From contig DATLSH010000039.1 of the NCBI GenBank assembly GCA_035534235.1, forward strand, positions 1 through 64,000: DNA of 64,000 nt, in the 5' to 3' direction. Origin of the DNA: Bog-473 sp035534235. Its GTDB lineage: Bacteria; Actinomycetota; Acidimicrobiia; Acidimicrobiales; RAAP-2. The notes under the pieces are model-generated. The model did not search any database. It was not told the origin of the DNA and was given only the letters and a program-made list of their open reading frames with translations. A program made the translations under genes and the position numbers. Below, piece after piece: positions 7,113 through 16,406 of this stretch; positions within the stretch are counted from its first letter, which is position 1, and each line of letters begins with the position of its first letter.

Positions 7113-8554
7113 ATGGAGCGACTTGGTGGACTCGATGCGACCTTCCTGTACTTCGAGACCCCGAGCATGCACATGCATGTCTGTGGACTGCTCGTGCTCG
7201 ACACCTCCGAGACCAAAGGCGGCTACTCATTCGACCGTATCCGCCAAATGCTGGTGGAGCGACACCCTCTCATGCCTGCCATGAGCCGTAAGCTGGTGGT
7301 GCCTCCCCTGAACTTCGGGCGCCCGTATTGGGTGAAAGATCCCGAGTTCGACATCGATTACCACCTGAAGCGCATCGGGCTGCCGGCGCCCGGGGGGGGA
7401 CCACGAGCTGGCCGCCCTCGCCGGCGACATTGCCAGCCGACCGCTCGACCGGGCCCATCCCCTCTGGGAGATGTGGGTGATTGAGAGCCAGCAAGCGGAC
7501 AAGGTCGCCATCTTCACCAAAATGCACCACTCGACTATTGACGGCATCTCGGGTGCCAACATGATGGCCTATCTCTTCGACCTCGAGCCCGAGCCCGCGG
7601 TCCCCCCCCGAGATCCTCGATGGGGGCGGTCCCGAGCGCATGCCGGGCAATGCCGAGTTGATCGGGCGCGGCGCTCTCGAGGCACTCAGTCGCCCCTATG
7701 AGATCGCACGCCTGATTCCGAGCACGGTGTCCCGCTTGGGCAGCGTGCTGTGGAATGCGGGACAACGGCGTGGTCAAGGATTGGCAGCGCCGTTCAGTGC
7801 CCCTCGCACGTCGTTCAACGCAGCCATCACCCCCCATCGCACTGTCGCCTTCACGAAGGTGCGGCTCTCCGTCGTGAAGACCGTGAAGGAAGCACTGGGG
7901 GTGAAGGTCAACGACGTGGTGACCGCCGTGGTGAGCGGGGCGCTGCGCCGCTACCGCCAGGCTCGGGACGAACTTCCGGATACGTCGCTCATCTCCGCCA
8001 TTCCGATCTCCGTGCAGGGTGAAGCGGCCGACAGTGAGGGCATGACCAAAATTTCCGTCATGTTCTCCAGTCTCATGTCCGACTTTGCCGTTCCGGTCGA
8101 ACGCCTGAAGGCGATCGCAGAGACGAACGTGCAAGTCAAAGAATTCCACAAGATGGTCGGAGCCGACACGCTGATGAAGTGGTCGGAACATGCTGCCCCC
8201 AATACGTTCGCACTGGCCGCGCGCCTCTATTCGAGCTTGCGCCTGTCGGAACGCCACCCGGTGGTGCACAATCTCATCATCTCCAATGTGCCCGGGCCAC
8301 CGATCACCTTGTACATGGCGGGGGCCCGACTGGTGGGCTTGTACCCGCTGGGACCCATCATGGACGGAGCCGGTCTGAACATCACGGTGCTCTCCAACGA
8401 GGACCGGATCGGGTTCGGATTCATCGCGTGCCGCGAGCTCATGCCCGACCTGTGGGAGCTGGCCGAGGCCGTGCCCGCCGAGCTCGCTTCACTCGTCGAG
8501 GCGGTCGGGGGGAACGCGGCGAAGCCGGTGGAGGCTCCGTCAGAACCTATATGA
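7113..8554 (+). pseudogene. wax ester synthase/diacylglycerol acyltransferase, two frameshifts
   Basis: Three consecutive frames together give a full-length (~479 residue) WS/DGAT. The N-terminus is MERLGGLDATFLYFE. The middle segment has the acyltransferase motif HHSTIDG near 7525-7545, and the C-terminal half carries the conserved LIISNVPGPPITLYMAGARL. Frame changes fall exactly at a G8 run (7392-7399) and a C8 run (7602-7609); one base fewer in each restores a continuous frame. WS/DGATs esterify fatty alcohols or diacylglycerol with acyl-CoA at the membrane/lipid-body interface to make storage lipid. If the runs are sequencing errors, the gene is intact. Its 3' end overlaps the convergent lipase-like gene by 8 bp. 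Confidence 0.85.
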
Positions 8555-9815
8555 CCTTTGGCCCGACGGCCAGCCCGGTCTGCGCGAGAGCAGAGGAGAT
8601 GAGCTCCTTTACGGCACCCGACATGAAGAACCCGATGTGGCCGCCGTTGTAGGTGGCCATCCTCGGTCGGTCCCAGTGCAGCCAGAGCCGGTGGGCATGC
8701 GCGAACGTGGCCATACGGTCGCCTACGCCGGCGAAGATGAAGCGGCCTTCGAGCGGAACCTTGCAATCCATCGACAGGGGGGACACGACCCGGTGGACGG
8801 CGTCGCTCGCCGGACCCAGCACTCCGAGTGCCTCGGCCTGGCGGGCGATGTCCGGCAAGCTATGGCGACGGAACAGATCCGGAAGGTCGACGACAGGTAC
8901 TCCGGCGATCACGCAGGCCAATCCGTCCTCAAGGCCGGCCACCAGGGAGGCGATGCTGCCGCCAAGCGAATGGCCGATGACACCGACACGCTCGGCACCT
9001 TGCTCCCGCCGGAGCCAGGCGATCATCCGGCGCACATCCCAGGCTGATTGCGCCATCCCGTGCATGGAGTCGACCAGATCGATGGACATGAAACCCTCGC
9101 CCATCGCCTTTCCCTCCGAGCGTGCGCCGTGCAACGGGAGTACGACGACAGCCACATTGATCCCGCGACGCGCCAGATCACCGGCACGAAATGCCCTCAA
9201 GTCCATCAGGGGCTTCGCGCCCATTCCGAATCCGTGCACACACACGAGCCAATGCTTCGATTCTTCCTTGGCGCGAGAGATCCACGCATGGGAGGTGTGG
9301 TTGGCCGTATGTGAGAGCCATCGGTCGCGACCGGCTTCCTGATCGTGGGGTTCCCAAAGACTGGGGTACGAAACGTGCTCATAGTTCAGGCCGAGCACTT
9401 TGCCCGCGACAATCGACACGCTCTCAGGCGCCGGAGGGGTCCGGTGATAGCTCGCAGGATTGTTGAGCCACCCCTGATCGCCGAATTGACGGTGGGCGAA
9501 ATTGATGTCGGCGGCCGCCTGCGCATAATCATCGCCCTGGGGGAGAAGCCGCGGGTTCCGGAAGGCGGCAATGAGGACCTCGTCCAAGAGAACCTGGGCG
9601 GCCAGACCAGGGCTCGTGTGGACCGGGATGATGGTGTCATCGGCCCCTGCGCCAGCGGTCCGGGCATTGGCACGGGAGAGGAAGGCAACCGCCCGGGGAC
9701 CCGCCCGCATCACCCCGACGGTGCGCGGGTCGTTGGTCACTCGCCGGGCTGCGCGCCAGACGCTTCCCGCCGCGCCGGAAATTCCCGAGGGCGGGGCGAC
9801 GGGCATTGCGCCCAC
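8547..9815 (-). CDS. alpha/beta hydrolase (ABHD18/lipase-like)
   Basis: The 422-residue hydrolase has a long N-terminal helical segment, then HGFGMG (oxyanion region, about residue 195) and the elbow GHSLGGS near 280. The C-terminal YNGGHIGFF supplies the catalytic His. The layout resembles abhydrolase-18-type proteins, often found beside WS/DGAT genes in actinobacteria, so a role in storage-lipid or acyl-ester turnover is reasonable inference. It is convergent with the acyltransferase, with 8 bp of overlap at the stop codons. The start is ATG 9815; a shorter start at about 9806 cannot be excluded. Confidence 0.8.
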   Translation of the reverse strand: MGAMPVAPPSGISGAAGSVWRAARRVTNDPRTVGVMRAGPRAVAFLSRANARTAGAGADDTIIPVHTSPGLAAQVLLDEVLIAAFRNPRLLPQGDDYAQAAADINFAHRQFGDQGWLNNPASYHRTPPAPESVSIVAGKVLGLNYEHVSYPSLWEPHDQEAGRDRWLSHTANHTSHAWISRAKEESKHWLVCVHGFGMGAKPLMDLRAFRAGDLARRGINVAVVVLPLHGARSEGKAMGEGFMSIDLVDSMHGMAQSAWDVRRMIAWLRREQGAERVGVIGHSLGGSIASLVAGLEDGLACVIAGVPVVDLPDLFRRHSLPDIARQAEALGVLGPASDAVHRVVSPLSMDCKVPLEGRFIFAGVGDRMATFAHAHRLWLHWDRPRMATYNGGHIGFFMSGAVKELISSALAQTGLAVGPKVI

Positions 9816-9945
9816 ACTACCCAGCGTAGAACCCCTCCTGGCAATCCGGGAACGGGGGATGTGACCTTGGAGGCGGAGTCATTTCGCCGGTCCCTGTGCC
9901 GATCGAAGTTGCCAGAGTGATGAGCTCCAATGAAGGATGGTGCCC

Positions 9946-10776
9946 ATGTCGCTGGCCCACCTCCCGAGTGACGCATCCGCCGAAGCGGTGGCCGAAATCG
10001 TCACCTCCGAGGGCGCAGTGATCGTCGATCGCCTGGTCCCACTCGACCTGATGGATGCCATTGCGGAGGAACTGGGGCCATACCTTGAAGGCACGAGCAC
10101 CGGCCCCGATGAATTCAGCGGTTCCCGGACCCGGCGCACGGGCTCGCTCGTCGCCCGCTCTCCCTCCGCACGCCAGCTGGTCATGCACCCCCTATCGCTC
10201 GCCACCACGGGACTCTTCCTCGGCCACGCGACCAACTTCCAGCTGCATCTGACCCAGGCCATCGCCATCGGAGCAGGGGAGTCGGCGCAACCGATCCATC
10301 GGGATCAGTGGGCGTTCGACTTCTTTCCCTTCCCCCCGGGCTACGAAGTGCAGTGCAACACCATCTGGGCCCAGACCGATTTCACCGAGGCGAACGGCGC
10401 CACACGGGTTGTGCTGGGGAGCAACAAGGCTGCCGACCGCCTGTCATTCGAGCTTTCGGATACCGAGCCGGCGGAAATGTCACGAGGGTCTGCACTGTTC
10501 TATTCCGGGAGCGTGTACCACGGCGGAGGGGCAAATCTGAGCGGGGCGACCCGGATCGGACTCAACATCACCTACACCGTGGCCTGGCTCCGCCAGGAGG
10601 AGAACCAGTACCTTTCGGTTCCCAGGGAGGTGGCGGAGACCCTCCCGACAGAACTCCTGCGACTCATGGGCTACGACCGTGGGGCCTACGCGCTGGGGTA
10701 CATAGGTGACCTTCGTGATCCCATTGAGGCAGTCCGTCCCGGTGTGGGCTCGGTCGGGTTCGCGGTTGACACCTGA
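9946..10776 (+). CDS. phytanoyl-CoA dioxygenase (PhyH) family protein
   Basis: This is a 276-residue Fe(II)/2-oxoglutarate oxygenase of the PhyH family. The HxD pair is in PIHRDQWAF, the distal His in VYHGGGANLSG, and a downstream Arg (TRIGLNITYT) would bind 2-oxoglutarate. Such enzymes hydroxylate acyl-CoAs or small secondary metabolites; the substrate here is unknown. I chose ATG 9946 because AAGGA lies 8 nt upstream; ATG 9937 in the same frame overlaps that Shine-Dalgarno sequence. It heads the plus-strand oxidative block and is followed by GNAT and enoyl-CoA hydratase genes. Confidence 0.85.
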   Translation: MSLAHLPSDASAEAVAEIVTSEGAVIVDRLVPLDLMDAIAEELGPYLEGTSTGPDEFSGSRTRRTGSLVARSPSARQLVMHPLSLATTGLFLGHATNFQLHLTQAIAIGAGESAQPIHRDQWAFDFFPFPPGYEVQCNTIWAQTDFTEANGATRVVLGSNKAADRLSFELSDTEPAEMSRGSALFYSGSVYHGGGANLSGATRIGLNITYTVAWLRQEENQYLSVPREVAETLPTELLRLMGYDRGAYALGYIGDLRDPIEAVRPGVGSVGFAVDT

Positions 10777-10813
10777 GGTGTGATGGTCTGGTCCAACCCG
10801 ATGCGGAACTACC

Positions 10814-11308
10814 GTGGGTGCTGTGCCGGTGGAGATCCGCATAGCCAGAGAGAGCGATCACGACGAGCTCTTCGAGGCGTTCGAACGGATAGTCAATGCC
10901 CAAGATGGCTTCCCGCAGGACCCACCACTCACCAGGTCGGAGTTCTATGACTACTGGGTCGCCCATTCATCAGTGGTCTCCATCGCACGGTTCAACGGGC
11001 ACCTGGTGGGCGGCTACTACGTAAAGGCGAATTTCGTGGGGCGGGCCGCGCACATCGCCAATGCCGGCTACTTCGTGCTGATGCCGTACCGGGGCAACGG
11101 TGTCGGTTGGTCCATGGTGGAACACTCCATGAAGGAAGCTCGGCGCGTAGGATTCGACGCCCTGCAATTCAATTTGGTCTTTGCCTCCAATTCGGCCCGC
11201 GCCATGTACCTCAAGCTCGGATTTCAGGAAATCGGCCGGATCCCTTCAGCTGTCGATGGGGAGGATGCGTTCATCTACTGGCGCAGCCTGGCCGACGTCG
11301 AGCCGTGA
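10814..11308 (+). CDS. GNAT family N-acetyltransferase
   Basis: The 164-residue protein has the GNAT fold. Strand beta-4 with the acetyl-CoA loop reads FVLMPYRGNGVGWSMVEHSM (R/Q-x-x-G-x-G/A motif as RGNGVG, residues ~95-100), and ASNSARAMYLKLGFQEIGR forms the C-terminal motif. Substrate unknown. It starts at GTG 10814. Its TGA overlaps the GTG of the enoyl-CoA hydratase (GTGA), so the two are translationally coupled. Confidence 0.85.
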   Translation: MGAVPVEIRIARESDHDELFEAFERIVNAQDGFPQDPPLTRSEFYDYWVAHSSVVSIARFNGHLVGGYYVKANFVGRAAHIANAGYFVLMPYRGNGVGWSMVEHSMKEARRVGFDALQFNLVFASNSARAMYLKLGFQEIGRIPSAVDGEDAFIYWRSLADVEP

Positions 11309-12057
11309 GCGATATCACGGTCGAAGCAGGCAGGGACCATGTGGCGGTTGTCTCCCTGTGCCGACCTCCGAATAACTACTTCGACACCACATTGCTGGAC
11401 GAATTGGGCGCTGCCTACGAAGAGCTCGCCGGTGGTGATTGGTGCCGGGCCATCGTCCTGACCTCCGTCGGGAGGCACTTCTGCGCGGGGCTCGACTTCG
11501 CGGCGAATGCCAGCCAGGACATCGCGGCACTGTACGGAGCAGCCCTGAGGCTCTTCGCCTCCCCGTTACCCGTCGTTGCCGCCGTCCGGGGCAGCGCCAT
11601 CGGCGGGGGCTGCGGGCTGGCCCTCTCCGCTGACTTCCGCTTCGCCACGGCGCGGAGCCGATTCAGCGCGAACTTCTCCAGACTGGGCTTTCATCATGGC
11701 TTCGCCATGACCGTCACCCTCCCAGCCGTGGTCGGCCAGCAGCACGCAGCCGAACTCCTCTTCACCGGCCGCCGTGTGGGAGGGAAGGAGGCCCTCACCA
11801 TGGGTCTGTGCGACGAGCTCACCGGCGAGGATGAACTCTTGGAACGAGCCACCGCTTACGCGGGCACGATCGCGAGCTCCGGGCCGTTGGCCGTACGCTC
11901 CATTCGCGCCACGCTCCGACGGGGAATGTTGGAGCGGGCTCGCCTTGCCATGGACCACGAATACGCCGAGCAGGAAAGGCTGCGGGTCACGGCGGACTTC
12001 GCCGAGGGGGTGCTGGCCGGCGCCGAACGCCGGGAGCCTCGGTTCTCGGGGTCATAG
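11305..12057 (+). CDS. enoyl-CoA hydratase/isomerase family protein
   Basis: This 250-residue crotonase-fold protein starts at GTG 11305, overlapping the GNAT stop by 4 nt. The first oxyanion-hole segment is GRHFCAGLDFAANAS and the second is VRGSAIGGGCGLALSADFRFA. In place of the acidic pair of classical hydratases it has FSRLGFHHGF, so hydratase versus isomerase or thioesterase-like activity cannot be decided. It acts on CoA thioesters in the cytosol and fits downstream processing of ring-opened or side-chain acids from this cluster. Confidence 0.85.
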   Translation: MSDITVEAGRDHVAVVSLCRPPNNYFDTTLLDELGAAYEELAGGDWCRAIVLTSVGRHFCAGLDFAANASQDIAALYGAALRLFASPLPVVAAVRGSAIGGGCGLALSADFRFATARSRFSANFSRLGFHHGFAMTVTLPAVVGQQHAAELLFTGRRVGGKEALTMGLCDELTGEDELLERATAYAGTIASSGPLAVRSIRATLRRGMLERARLAMDHEYAEQERLRVTADFAEGVLAGAERREPRFSGS

Positions 12058-12175
12058 GATCCCTTGCCGGACGCCTACCCCCCCGGCCGAGCCGGGATGG
12101 CACCGCATCGCTCCGCATGATCTCCCGCTGTAGGGTGATGGCCGCAATCCACTGAACTGGCCTCAGGGGGGTCCC

Positions 12176-13390
12176 ATGCCACAGACGACGCCTGTCAGCG
12201 ACTGGGCCAGAGACTTTGACGTGCTCGACCCTCGCTACGTCAATGATCCCTTCACCATTTGGGACGACCTGAGGTCCAGTTGCCCCATCGCACATACCGA
12301 TCGCCGGAAGAGCAGCTGGCTCCCGACCCGCTACGAGGATGTGACGACGATCGCCCACGACATCGAACATTTCAGCTCGCTCAAGGTGGCCGTCATTCCA
12401 GGGGACGAAGACGGGGATCCGAACGAGAATTTCGACGGGCCCAACCTTGAGTACGGCCTGCCCCCCATTTCGTCCGACCCGCCCCTACACACCTGGACCC
12501 GTCGGCTCCTCCTGCCCTGGTTCTCGCACCGGCGGGTGGACACGTATGTGCCGCTCACCCGGGGCCTCTGCCGCGGGCTGCTTGATGGATTCGCCGACAC
12601 CGGGCACGCCGACGCCGCAGCGGGCTATGCCCAGCAGATACCGGTCCGGGTCATCGCCCACATCCTGGGCGTGTCCACCGACATGTCCGACACTTTCACC
12701 CTGTGGGTGCGCGACATCTTGGAGTTTGCCGACGATGCCGAGCGAAGGCAGCGAGGCGCCGAAGGGCTCCTGAACTACTTTTTGGAGCAGCTGGAGTTTC
12801 GCCGCCACAACCCGGGTGAGGACCTGATTAGCCAGCTCTTGCAGGAAGAGGTCGAGGGTGAGCCGATTGACGATGGCATCATCCTGGGCATCGCGGCCCT
12901 GGTCCTCATTGCCGGAGTGGACACGACATGGAGCGCCATCGGATCGTCGTTGTGGCACCTGGCCACGCACCCCGAGGACCAGAAGCGACTGGCGGCCGAG
13001 CCCGAGCTGATGCCGTTGGCCGTCGAGGAGCTCCTGCGGGCCTACTCGCCGGTGACCATGGCGCGCGTCGTGACCGAGGACGTCGAGTTTTCCGGCTGCC
13101 CAATGAAAGAGGGTGACAAGGTGCTGATGAATTTCCCGGCGGCAAACCGGGACCCCGAGGCGTTCGACCACCCCGAAGTGGTGCAGCTGGACCGCTCCCA
13201 CAATCGCCACGTCGCGTTCGGCTCTGGGATCCACCGCTGCGCGGGCTCCAATCTGGCTCGCATGGAGCTACAGGTGGCACTGGAGGAGTGGCTGCACCGC
13301 ATCCCCTCCTTCTCCCTGGAGCAGGGCAAGGAGATCGCCTGGGCCGGCGGCCAGGTCAGGGGCCCCCGCGTGCTCCCGGTGGTCTTCTGA
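12176..13390 (+). CDS. cytochrome P450
   Basis: The 404-residue soluble bacterial P450 has the I-helix LIAGVDTTWSAIG, the K-helix ExxR (EELLRAYSP) and the heme loop FGSGIHRCAGSNLAR with Cys at about 355. Length and lack of a membrane anchor fit class I bacterial enzymes that hydroxylate terpenoids, steroids or alkyl compounds. The next gene, overlapping by one base, encodes its probable [3Fe-4S] ferredoxin. GGGGGG precedes the ATG by a few bases. The substrate is unknown; the neighbouring Baeyer-Villiger enzyme suggests an alicyclic or ketone-forming pathway. Confidence 0.95.
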   Translation: MPQTTPVSDWARDFDVLDPRYVNDPFTIWDDLRSSCPIAHTDRRKSSWLPTRYEDVTTIAHDIEHFSSLKVAVIPGDEDGDPNENFDGPNLEYGLPPISSDPPLHTWTRRLLLPWFSHRRVDTYVPLTRGLCRGLLDGFADTGHADAAAGYAQQIPVRVIAHILGVSTDMSDTFTLWVRDILEFADDAERRQRGAEGLLNYFLEQLEFRRHNPGEDLISQLLQEEVEGEPIDDGIILGIAALVLIAGVDTTWSAIGSSLWHLATHPEDQKRLAAEPELMPLAVEELLRAYSPVTMARVVTEDVEFSGCPMKEGDKVLMNFPAANRDPEAFDHPEVVQLDRSHNRHVAFGSGIHRCAGSNLARMELQVALEEWLHRIPSFSLEQGKEIAWAGGQVRGPRVLPVVF

Positions 13391-13584
13391 TGAGGATCCG
13401 GGTGGACCCCGACAAGTGCCAGGGGCACGCCCGATGCTACGGACTGTCTCCCGAGCTCTTCGATGTCGACGACTACGGGCAGGCTTCGGTGATCGTCGAC
13501 GAAGTACCGGAGGAGCTGGAGGACAAGGCGAGGCTGGCCGTGGCCAACTGCCCTGAGTACGCCATTGAGATCCTGAGCGAATAG
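13390..13584 (+). CDS. [3Fe-4S] ferredoxin, P450 partner
   Basis: The 64-residue ferredoxin has cluster ligands Cys10, Cys16 and Cys54 and a His at position 13 where a fourth Cys would sit (CQGHARC...CPEYAI). That pattern defines the single [3Fe-4S] ferredoxins that feed electrons to actinobacterial P450s. The ATG shares its A with the P450 stop (TGATG), so the pair is coupled. No ferredoxin reductase gene lies nearby; a reductase elsewhere is needed. Confidence 0.93.
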   Translation: MRIRVDPDKCQGHARCYGLSPELFDVDDYGQASVIVDEVPEELEDKARLAVANCPEYAIEILSE

Positions 13585-13606
13585 CGCGGTCCCATCCGGC
13601 GCGCCG

Positions 13607-14518
13607 GTGACCGACTTCTCCTTAATGCCGACCCGTGCCCCCGCCTGGTTCGACCGGGCGATTTCGGTTCCCTTCACCGACGAGTTCGTGGAGGTGGACG
13701 GGTGCTCCGTGCACTACCTGGCCTGGGGGGAGCGGGGGAAGCGAGGGCTGGTCTTCGTGCACGGTGGTGGTGCCCACGCGCACTGGTGGACCCCGGTGGC
13801 AGCCACCTTTGCCGAGGAGTTCCGTGTGGCGGCGCTCGACCTCTCCGGCCACGGCGACAGTGGACATCGGGAGATGTACGACCCCGAGCAGTGGACCGAG
13901 GAGGTGGTGGCCGTCGCTCGGGATGCCGGGCTGAGGGGCAACCCAGTCGTCATCGGCCACAGCATGGGCGGCTTCATCACCATCGCCACGGCCGCCCGTC
14001 ACCCCGACCACGTCAATGGCGTCATCGTCTGCGACTCACCGGTGGCCGAGCTCGACCCGGAGATCAGCGCCTTTCACCTCCGGGAGGCCTTCGGCCGGCC
14101 CAGGACCTATCCCGACGAGGAGGATGCGATCGCGCACTTCCGTACGGTGCCGGCTCAGGAGCACTATCTCGACTACGTCGTTGAGTTCGTGGCGCGGCAC
14201 TCGCTCAAGGAGGTGGGCGGGGGGTGGCAGTGGAAGTTCGACCGTAGGATCTTTGAGCAGTTCGGAGCCGGCATTCGCTCCATCGCGTCGCCGTACCTGA
14301 CCGAGGTGGACTGCCGCTTGGCCCTCCTGCGCTCGGAGTGCGGGTTGGTCACGCCCGACATCGGTGCATCCATGTACGAGAAATTGGGACGGGTGACCCC
14401 GGTCATCGAAATACCCGAGGCGGGCCACCACGCCATGCTGGACCAGCCATTGCTGTTGCTGACCGCGCTCCGCACGCTCCTGGCCGACTGGGACCACTCT
14501 GAGCCTCATCGTCGCTGA
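13607..14518 (+). CDS. alpha/beta hydrolase
   Basis: This 303-residue hydrolase starts at GTG 13607. It carries HGGGAHAHWW (oxyanion loop), the nucleophile elbow GHSMGG near residue 120 and a C-terminal EAGHHAMLDQP that supplies the His. The subgroup includes epoxide hydrolases, C-C bond hydrolases and lactonases. Its place straight after P450-ferredoxin and close to a Baeyer-Villiger monooxygenase suggests it opens a lactone or ester intermediate, which is inference. Confidence 0.85.
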   Translation: MTDFSLMPTRAPAWFDRAISVPFTDEFVEVDGCSVHYLAWGERGKRGLVFVHGGGAHAHWWTPVAATFAEEFRVAALDLSGHGDSGHREMYDPEQWTEEVVAVARDAGLRGNPVVIGHSMGGFITIATAARHPDHVNGVIVCDSPVAELDPEISAFHLREAFGRPRTYPDEEDAIAHFRTVPAQEHYLDYVVEFVARHSLKEVGGGWQWKFDRRIFEQFGAGIRSIASPYLTEVDCRLALLRSECGLVTPDIGASMYEKLGRVTPVIEIPEAGHHAMLDQPLLLLTALRTLLADWDHSEPHRR

Positions 14519-14529
14519 GGCGCCGACCC

Positions 14530-15285
14530 TCAGTTCGCTGGGTTCCCTCCCGAGCGCCGGGACCCTCCGTAGGAGTCGATGGGACTCTGCAGGGAGAGCC
14601 CGCCATCACAGTTCAGCACCTGACCGGTCACCCACCCCAGGTCGTGGAGCGCCATGACGGCGGCCGCGATGTCATCAGCCTGGCCGAGCCGCCCGAGCGT
14701 GGTGCGCTCGGCCACACCCGCCAGCCATGGAGATCCCTCGGGAGACCGCCCGAGCATGGGCGTCATGGTAACTCCGGGGGCAATGGCGTTGACCCGGATA
14801 TGCCACGGCCCCCATTCGGCCGCCGCCACTTTGACCAGCATGTTGAGGGCGGCCTTGGACGCGCAGTAGGTCCCCATGTTGCGGTCGACCAGGTAGGAGC
14901 TGATGCTCGATGTGGCCACGAACGAGCCGGGCCGTCCCGCCCGGTGGAGGACCTGGGCCCAGGCGCGCAGGCACAGCCACGGCCCCCGGGCATTCGTCTG
15001 CATGACGCGGTCCCATTCCTCGGCGGTGACATCGCTGAGTAGACCGGCATGGCCGATCCCCGCGGTCACGGTGACCCGGTCCGGCACACCCCATCGATCG
15101 GTGGTGAGGCGTACGGCTTCGTCAATCTGTTCGGGATGGACGATGTCACAGGTGACGTCGCGCTCCCCGTCGACGTCCCACACCACGGTCCGAATGCTCC
15201 GCTCCCGGTACTTCGCGACCAGTGCGGAGCCGATGCCGGATCCACCCCCGATCACCACAGCCAATGGTTGCGAGTCCGTGCTCAT
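14530..15285 (-). CDS. short-chain dehydrogenase/reductase
   Basis: The 251-residue classical SDR has a GGGSGIG nucleotide-binding motif near residue 14, the catalytic Ser region SSISSY, YCASK as the Tyr/Lys pair, and a C-terminal TGQVLNCDGGLSL. The acidic residue after beta-2 (WDVDGE) suggests NAD preference. It shares ATGA with the upstream TetR gene (15282-15285), so regulator and enzyme form one operon. It may oxidise the alcohol made by the P450. Confidence 0.9.
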   Translation of the reverse strand: MSTDSQPLAVVIGGGSGIGSALVAKYRERSIRTVVWDVDGERDVTCDIVHPEQIDEAVRLTTDRWGVPDRVTVTAGIGHAGLLSDVTAEEWDRVMQTNARGPWLCLRAWAQVLHRAGRPGSFVATSSISSYLVDRNMGTYCASKAALNMLVKVAAAEWGPWHIRVNAIAPGVTMTPMLGRSPEGSPWLAGVAERTTLGRLGQADDIAAAVMALHDLGWVTGQVLNCDGGLSLQSPIDSYGGSRRSGGNPAN

Positions 15286-15851
15286 GAGCCTCCATTCGGG
15301 ACGAGACCTTCGAGGACCAGCTGCGACAGCACGTCAGCCATGCCGGCCACCGAGCCCGGGTGTTCCGCACTCATCCCGTTCAGTGCGGTGGTGGTGACGG
15401 CGCCCAGGAGGGCGGCGGCCACCATCCGCGGGTGGGCCACGCTGCGCAGGGAACCGTCCTGCCCTCCCTGGCGGATGAGCTGGGAGACCGGTCCGATGAA
15501 GGACGCCTCCACGCTGGCGGCGATGTCGGGGAGCCGGGCGGCGCGGCCGAGGTCGAACTGCAGAGCCCGGCTGGCCGTGGGGTAGTCGGCGAACACCTGG
15601 AGGTGGGCCGCGATCACCCGGCGCAACCGGACCGCCGACGACCCCGGGCCCGTGGCGGCCTGCAGGACCGCGCCCCGGACCAAGCTCAGCACCTTCTGGA
15701 ACAGGAAGGAGAGGATCTCCTCCTTCCCGGTGAAGTAGTAGTACAGCGTGGCCTTGGGAATCCCGGTGGCTGCCGCCACGTCCTCCATCTTCGTGGAGTC
15801 CAGACCGCGTTCGGCAATCAGATCGGCCACGGCCATCAGCTTGGGCTCCAT
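15282..15851 (-). CDS. TetR family transcriptional regulator
   Basis: The 189-residue protein has an N-terminal helix-turn-helix (MEDVAAATGIPKATLYYYFTGKEEIL) typical of TetR, then a helical ligand-binding domain. It is divergent from the VOC/BVMO/MDR genes (from 15942) and coupled to the downstream SDR. A 17-bp palindrome in the 90-bp divergent spacer is its probable operator, so it likely represses both directions until a pathway substrate binds. Confidence 0.92.
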   Translation of the reverse strand: MEPKLMAVADLIAERGLDSTKMEDVAAATGIPKATLYYYFTGKEEILSFLFQKVLSLVRGAVLQAATGPGSSAVRLRRVIAAHLQVFADYPTASRALQFDLGRAARLPDIAASVEASFIGPVSQLIRQGGQDGSLRSVAHPRMVAAALLGAVTTTALNGMSAEHPGSVAGMADVLSQLVLEGLVPNGGS

Positions 15852-15904
15852 GTGCGCAGGTAGCGGTCGCAGGGTCTTCTCCTCGGCATGGGATCTGCCT
15901 TGCC

Positions 15905-15921
15905 TTAGGCTCTGAGTCTAA
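15905..15921. promoter_or_regulatory. candidate TetR operator (17-bp palindrome)
   Basis: TTAGGCTCTGAGTCTAA is an inverted repeat with one mismatched pair around a central T. It sits between the divergent TetR and VOC starts, 54 bp upstream of the TetR ATG and 20 bp before the VOC GTG. Size and position fit a TetR dimer site. Confidence 0.6.
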
Positions 15922-15941
15922 ACTCTCATTCGGGGAAGATT

Positions 15942-16403
15942 GTGGCCACCATCCATCATTCGGCGATAGGCACTCGGGACATTGCGGCCAGTCTGGTCTT
16001 CTGGCGTGACGGCCTGGGCTTCGAGGTCCAGATGGACGAGAGGTTCGAAGGTGCGTGGCCGGAGCTCTTCGGTGGGGACGCCACCACACTGCGCTCCATC
16101 TTCCTGGGTGATCCGTCGGTGCCCGAGAGCGGAGTGGTCGAGTTGGTCGCCATGGAGGGCATGGTCACACCGGAGCCCGCCAGCCCGGTGCCGGCGACCG
16201 GATTCCTCCTGCTCTCGCTCTTCGCCGACCTCAATGTCGTCCTGCCCCGGTTGGCTGCCCTTGGCGTAGGTGGGAGCCCGAGTGTGATAATTGTGAGCGG
16301 GGTCCGACTCGCAGTGGTGCACGACCCCAACGGCGTCCGGGTCGAGTTGATGGACAGCCCGGCTCGCACCAAGGTCTCCCGGCTGACCGGATCGGAGGCG
16401 TAG
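15942..16403 (+). CDS. VOC superfamily (glyoxalase-like) protein
   Basis: The 153-residue protein has paired beta-alpha-beta-beta-beta modules of the vicinal oxygen chelate fold. It begins with IHHSAIGTRDIAASLVFWRDGLGFEV and ends with a VVHDPNGVRVELMD motif that contributes the metal-binding Glu. Such proteins are metal-dependent isomerases, lyases or dioxygenases, or ligand binders. It starts at GTG 15942, just after the palindrome, and ends 3 bp before the monooxygenase gene, so it is co-transcribed with it. Confidence 0.85.
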   Translation: MATIHHSAIGTRDIAASLVFWRDGLGFEVQMDERFEGAWPELFGGDATTLRSIFLGDPSVPESGVVELVAMEGMVTPEPASPVPATGFLLLSLFADLNVVLPRLAALGVGGSPSVIIVSGVRLAVVHDPNGVRVELMDSPARTKVSRLTGSEA

Positions 16404-16406
16404 CGG

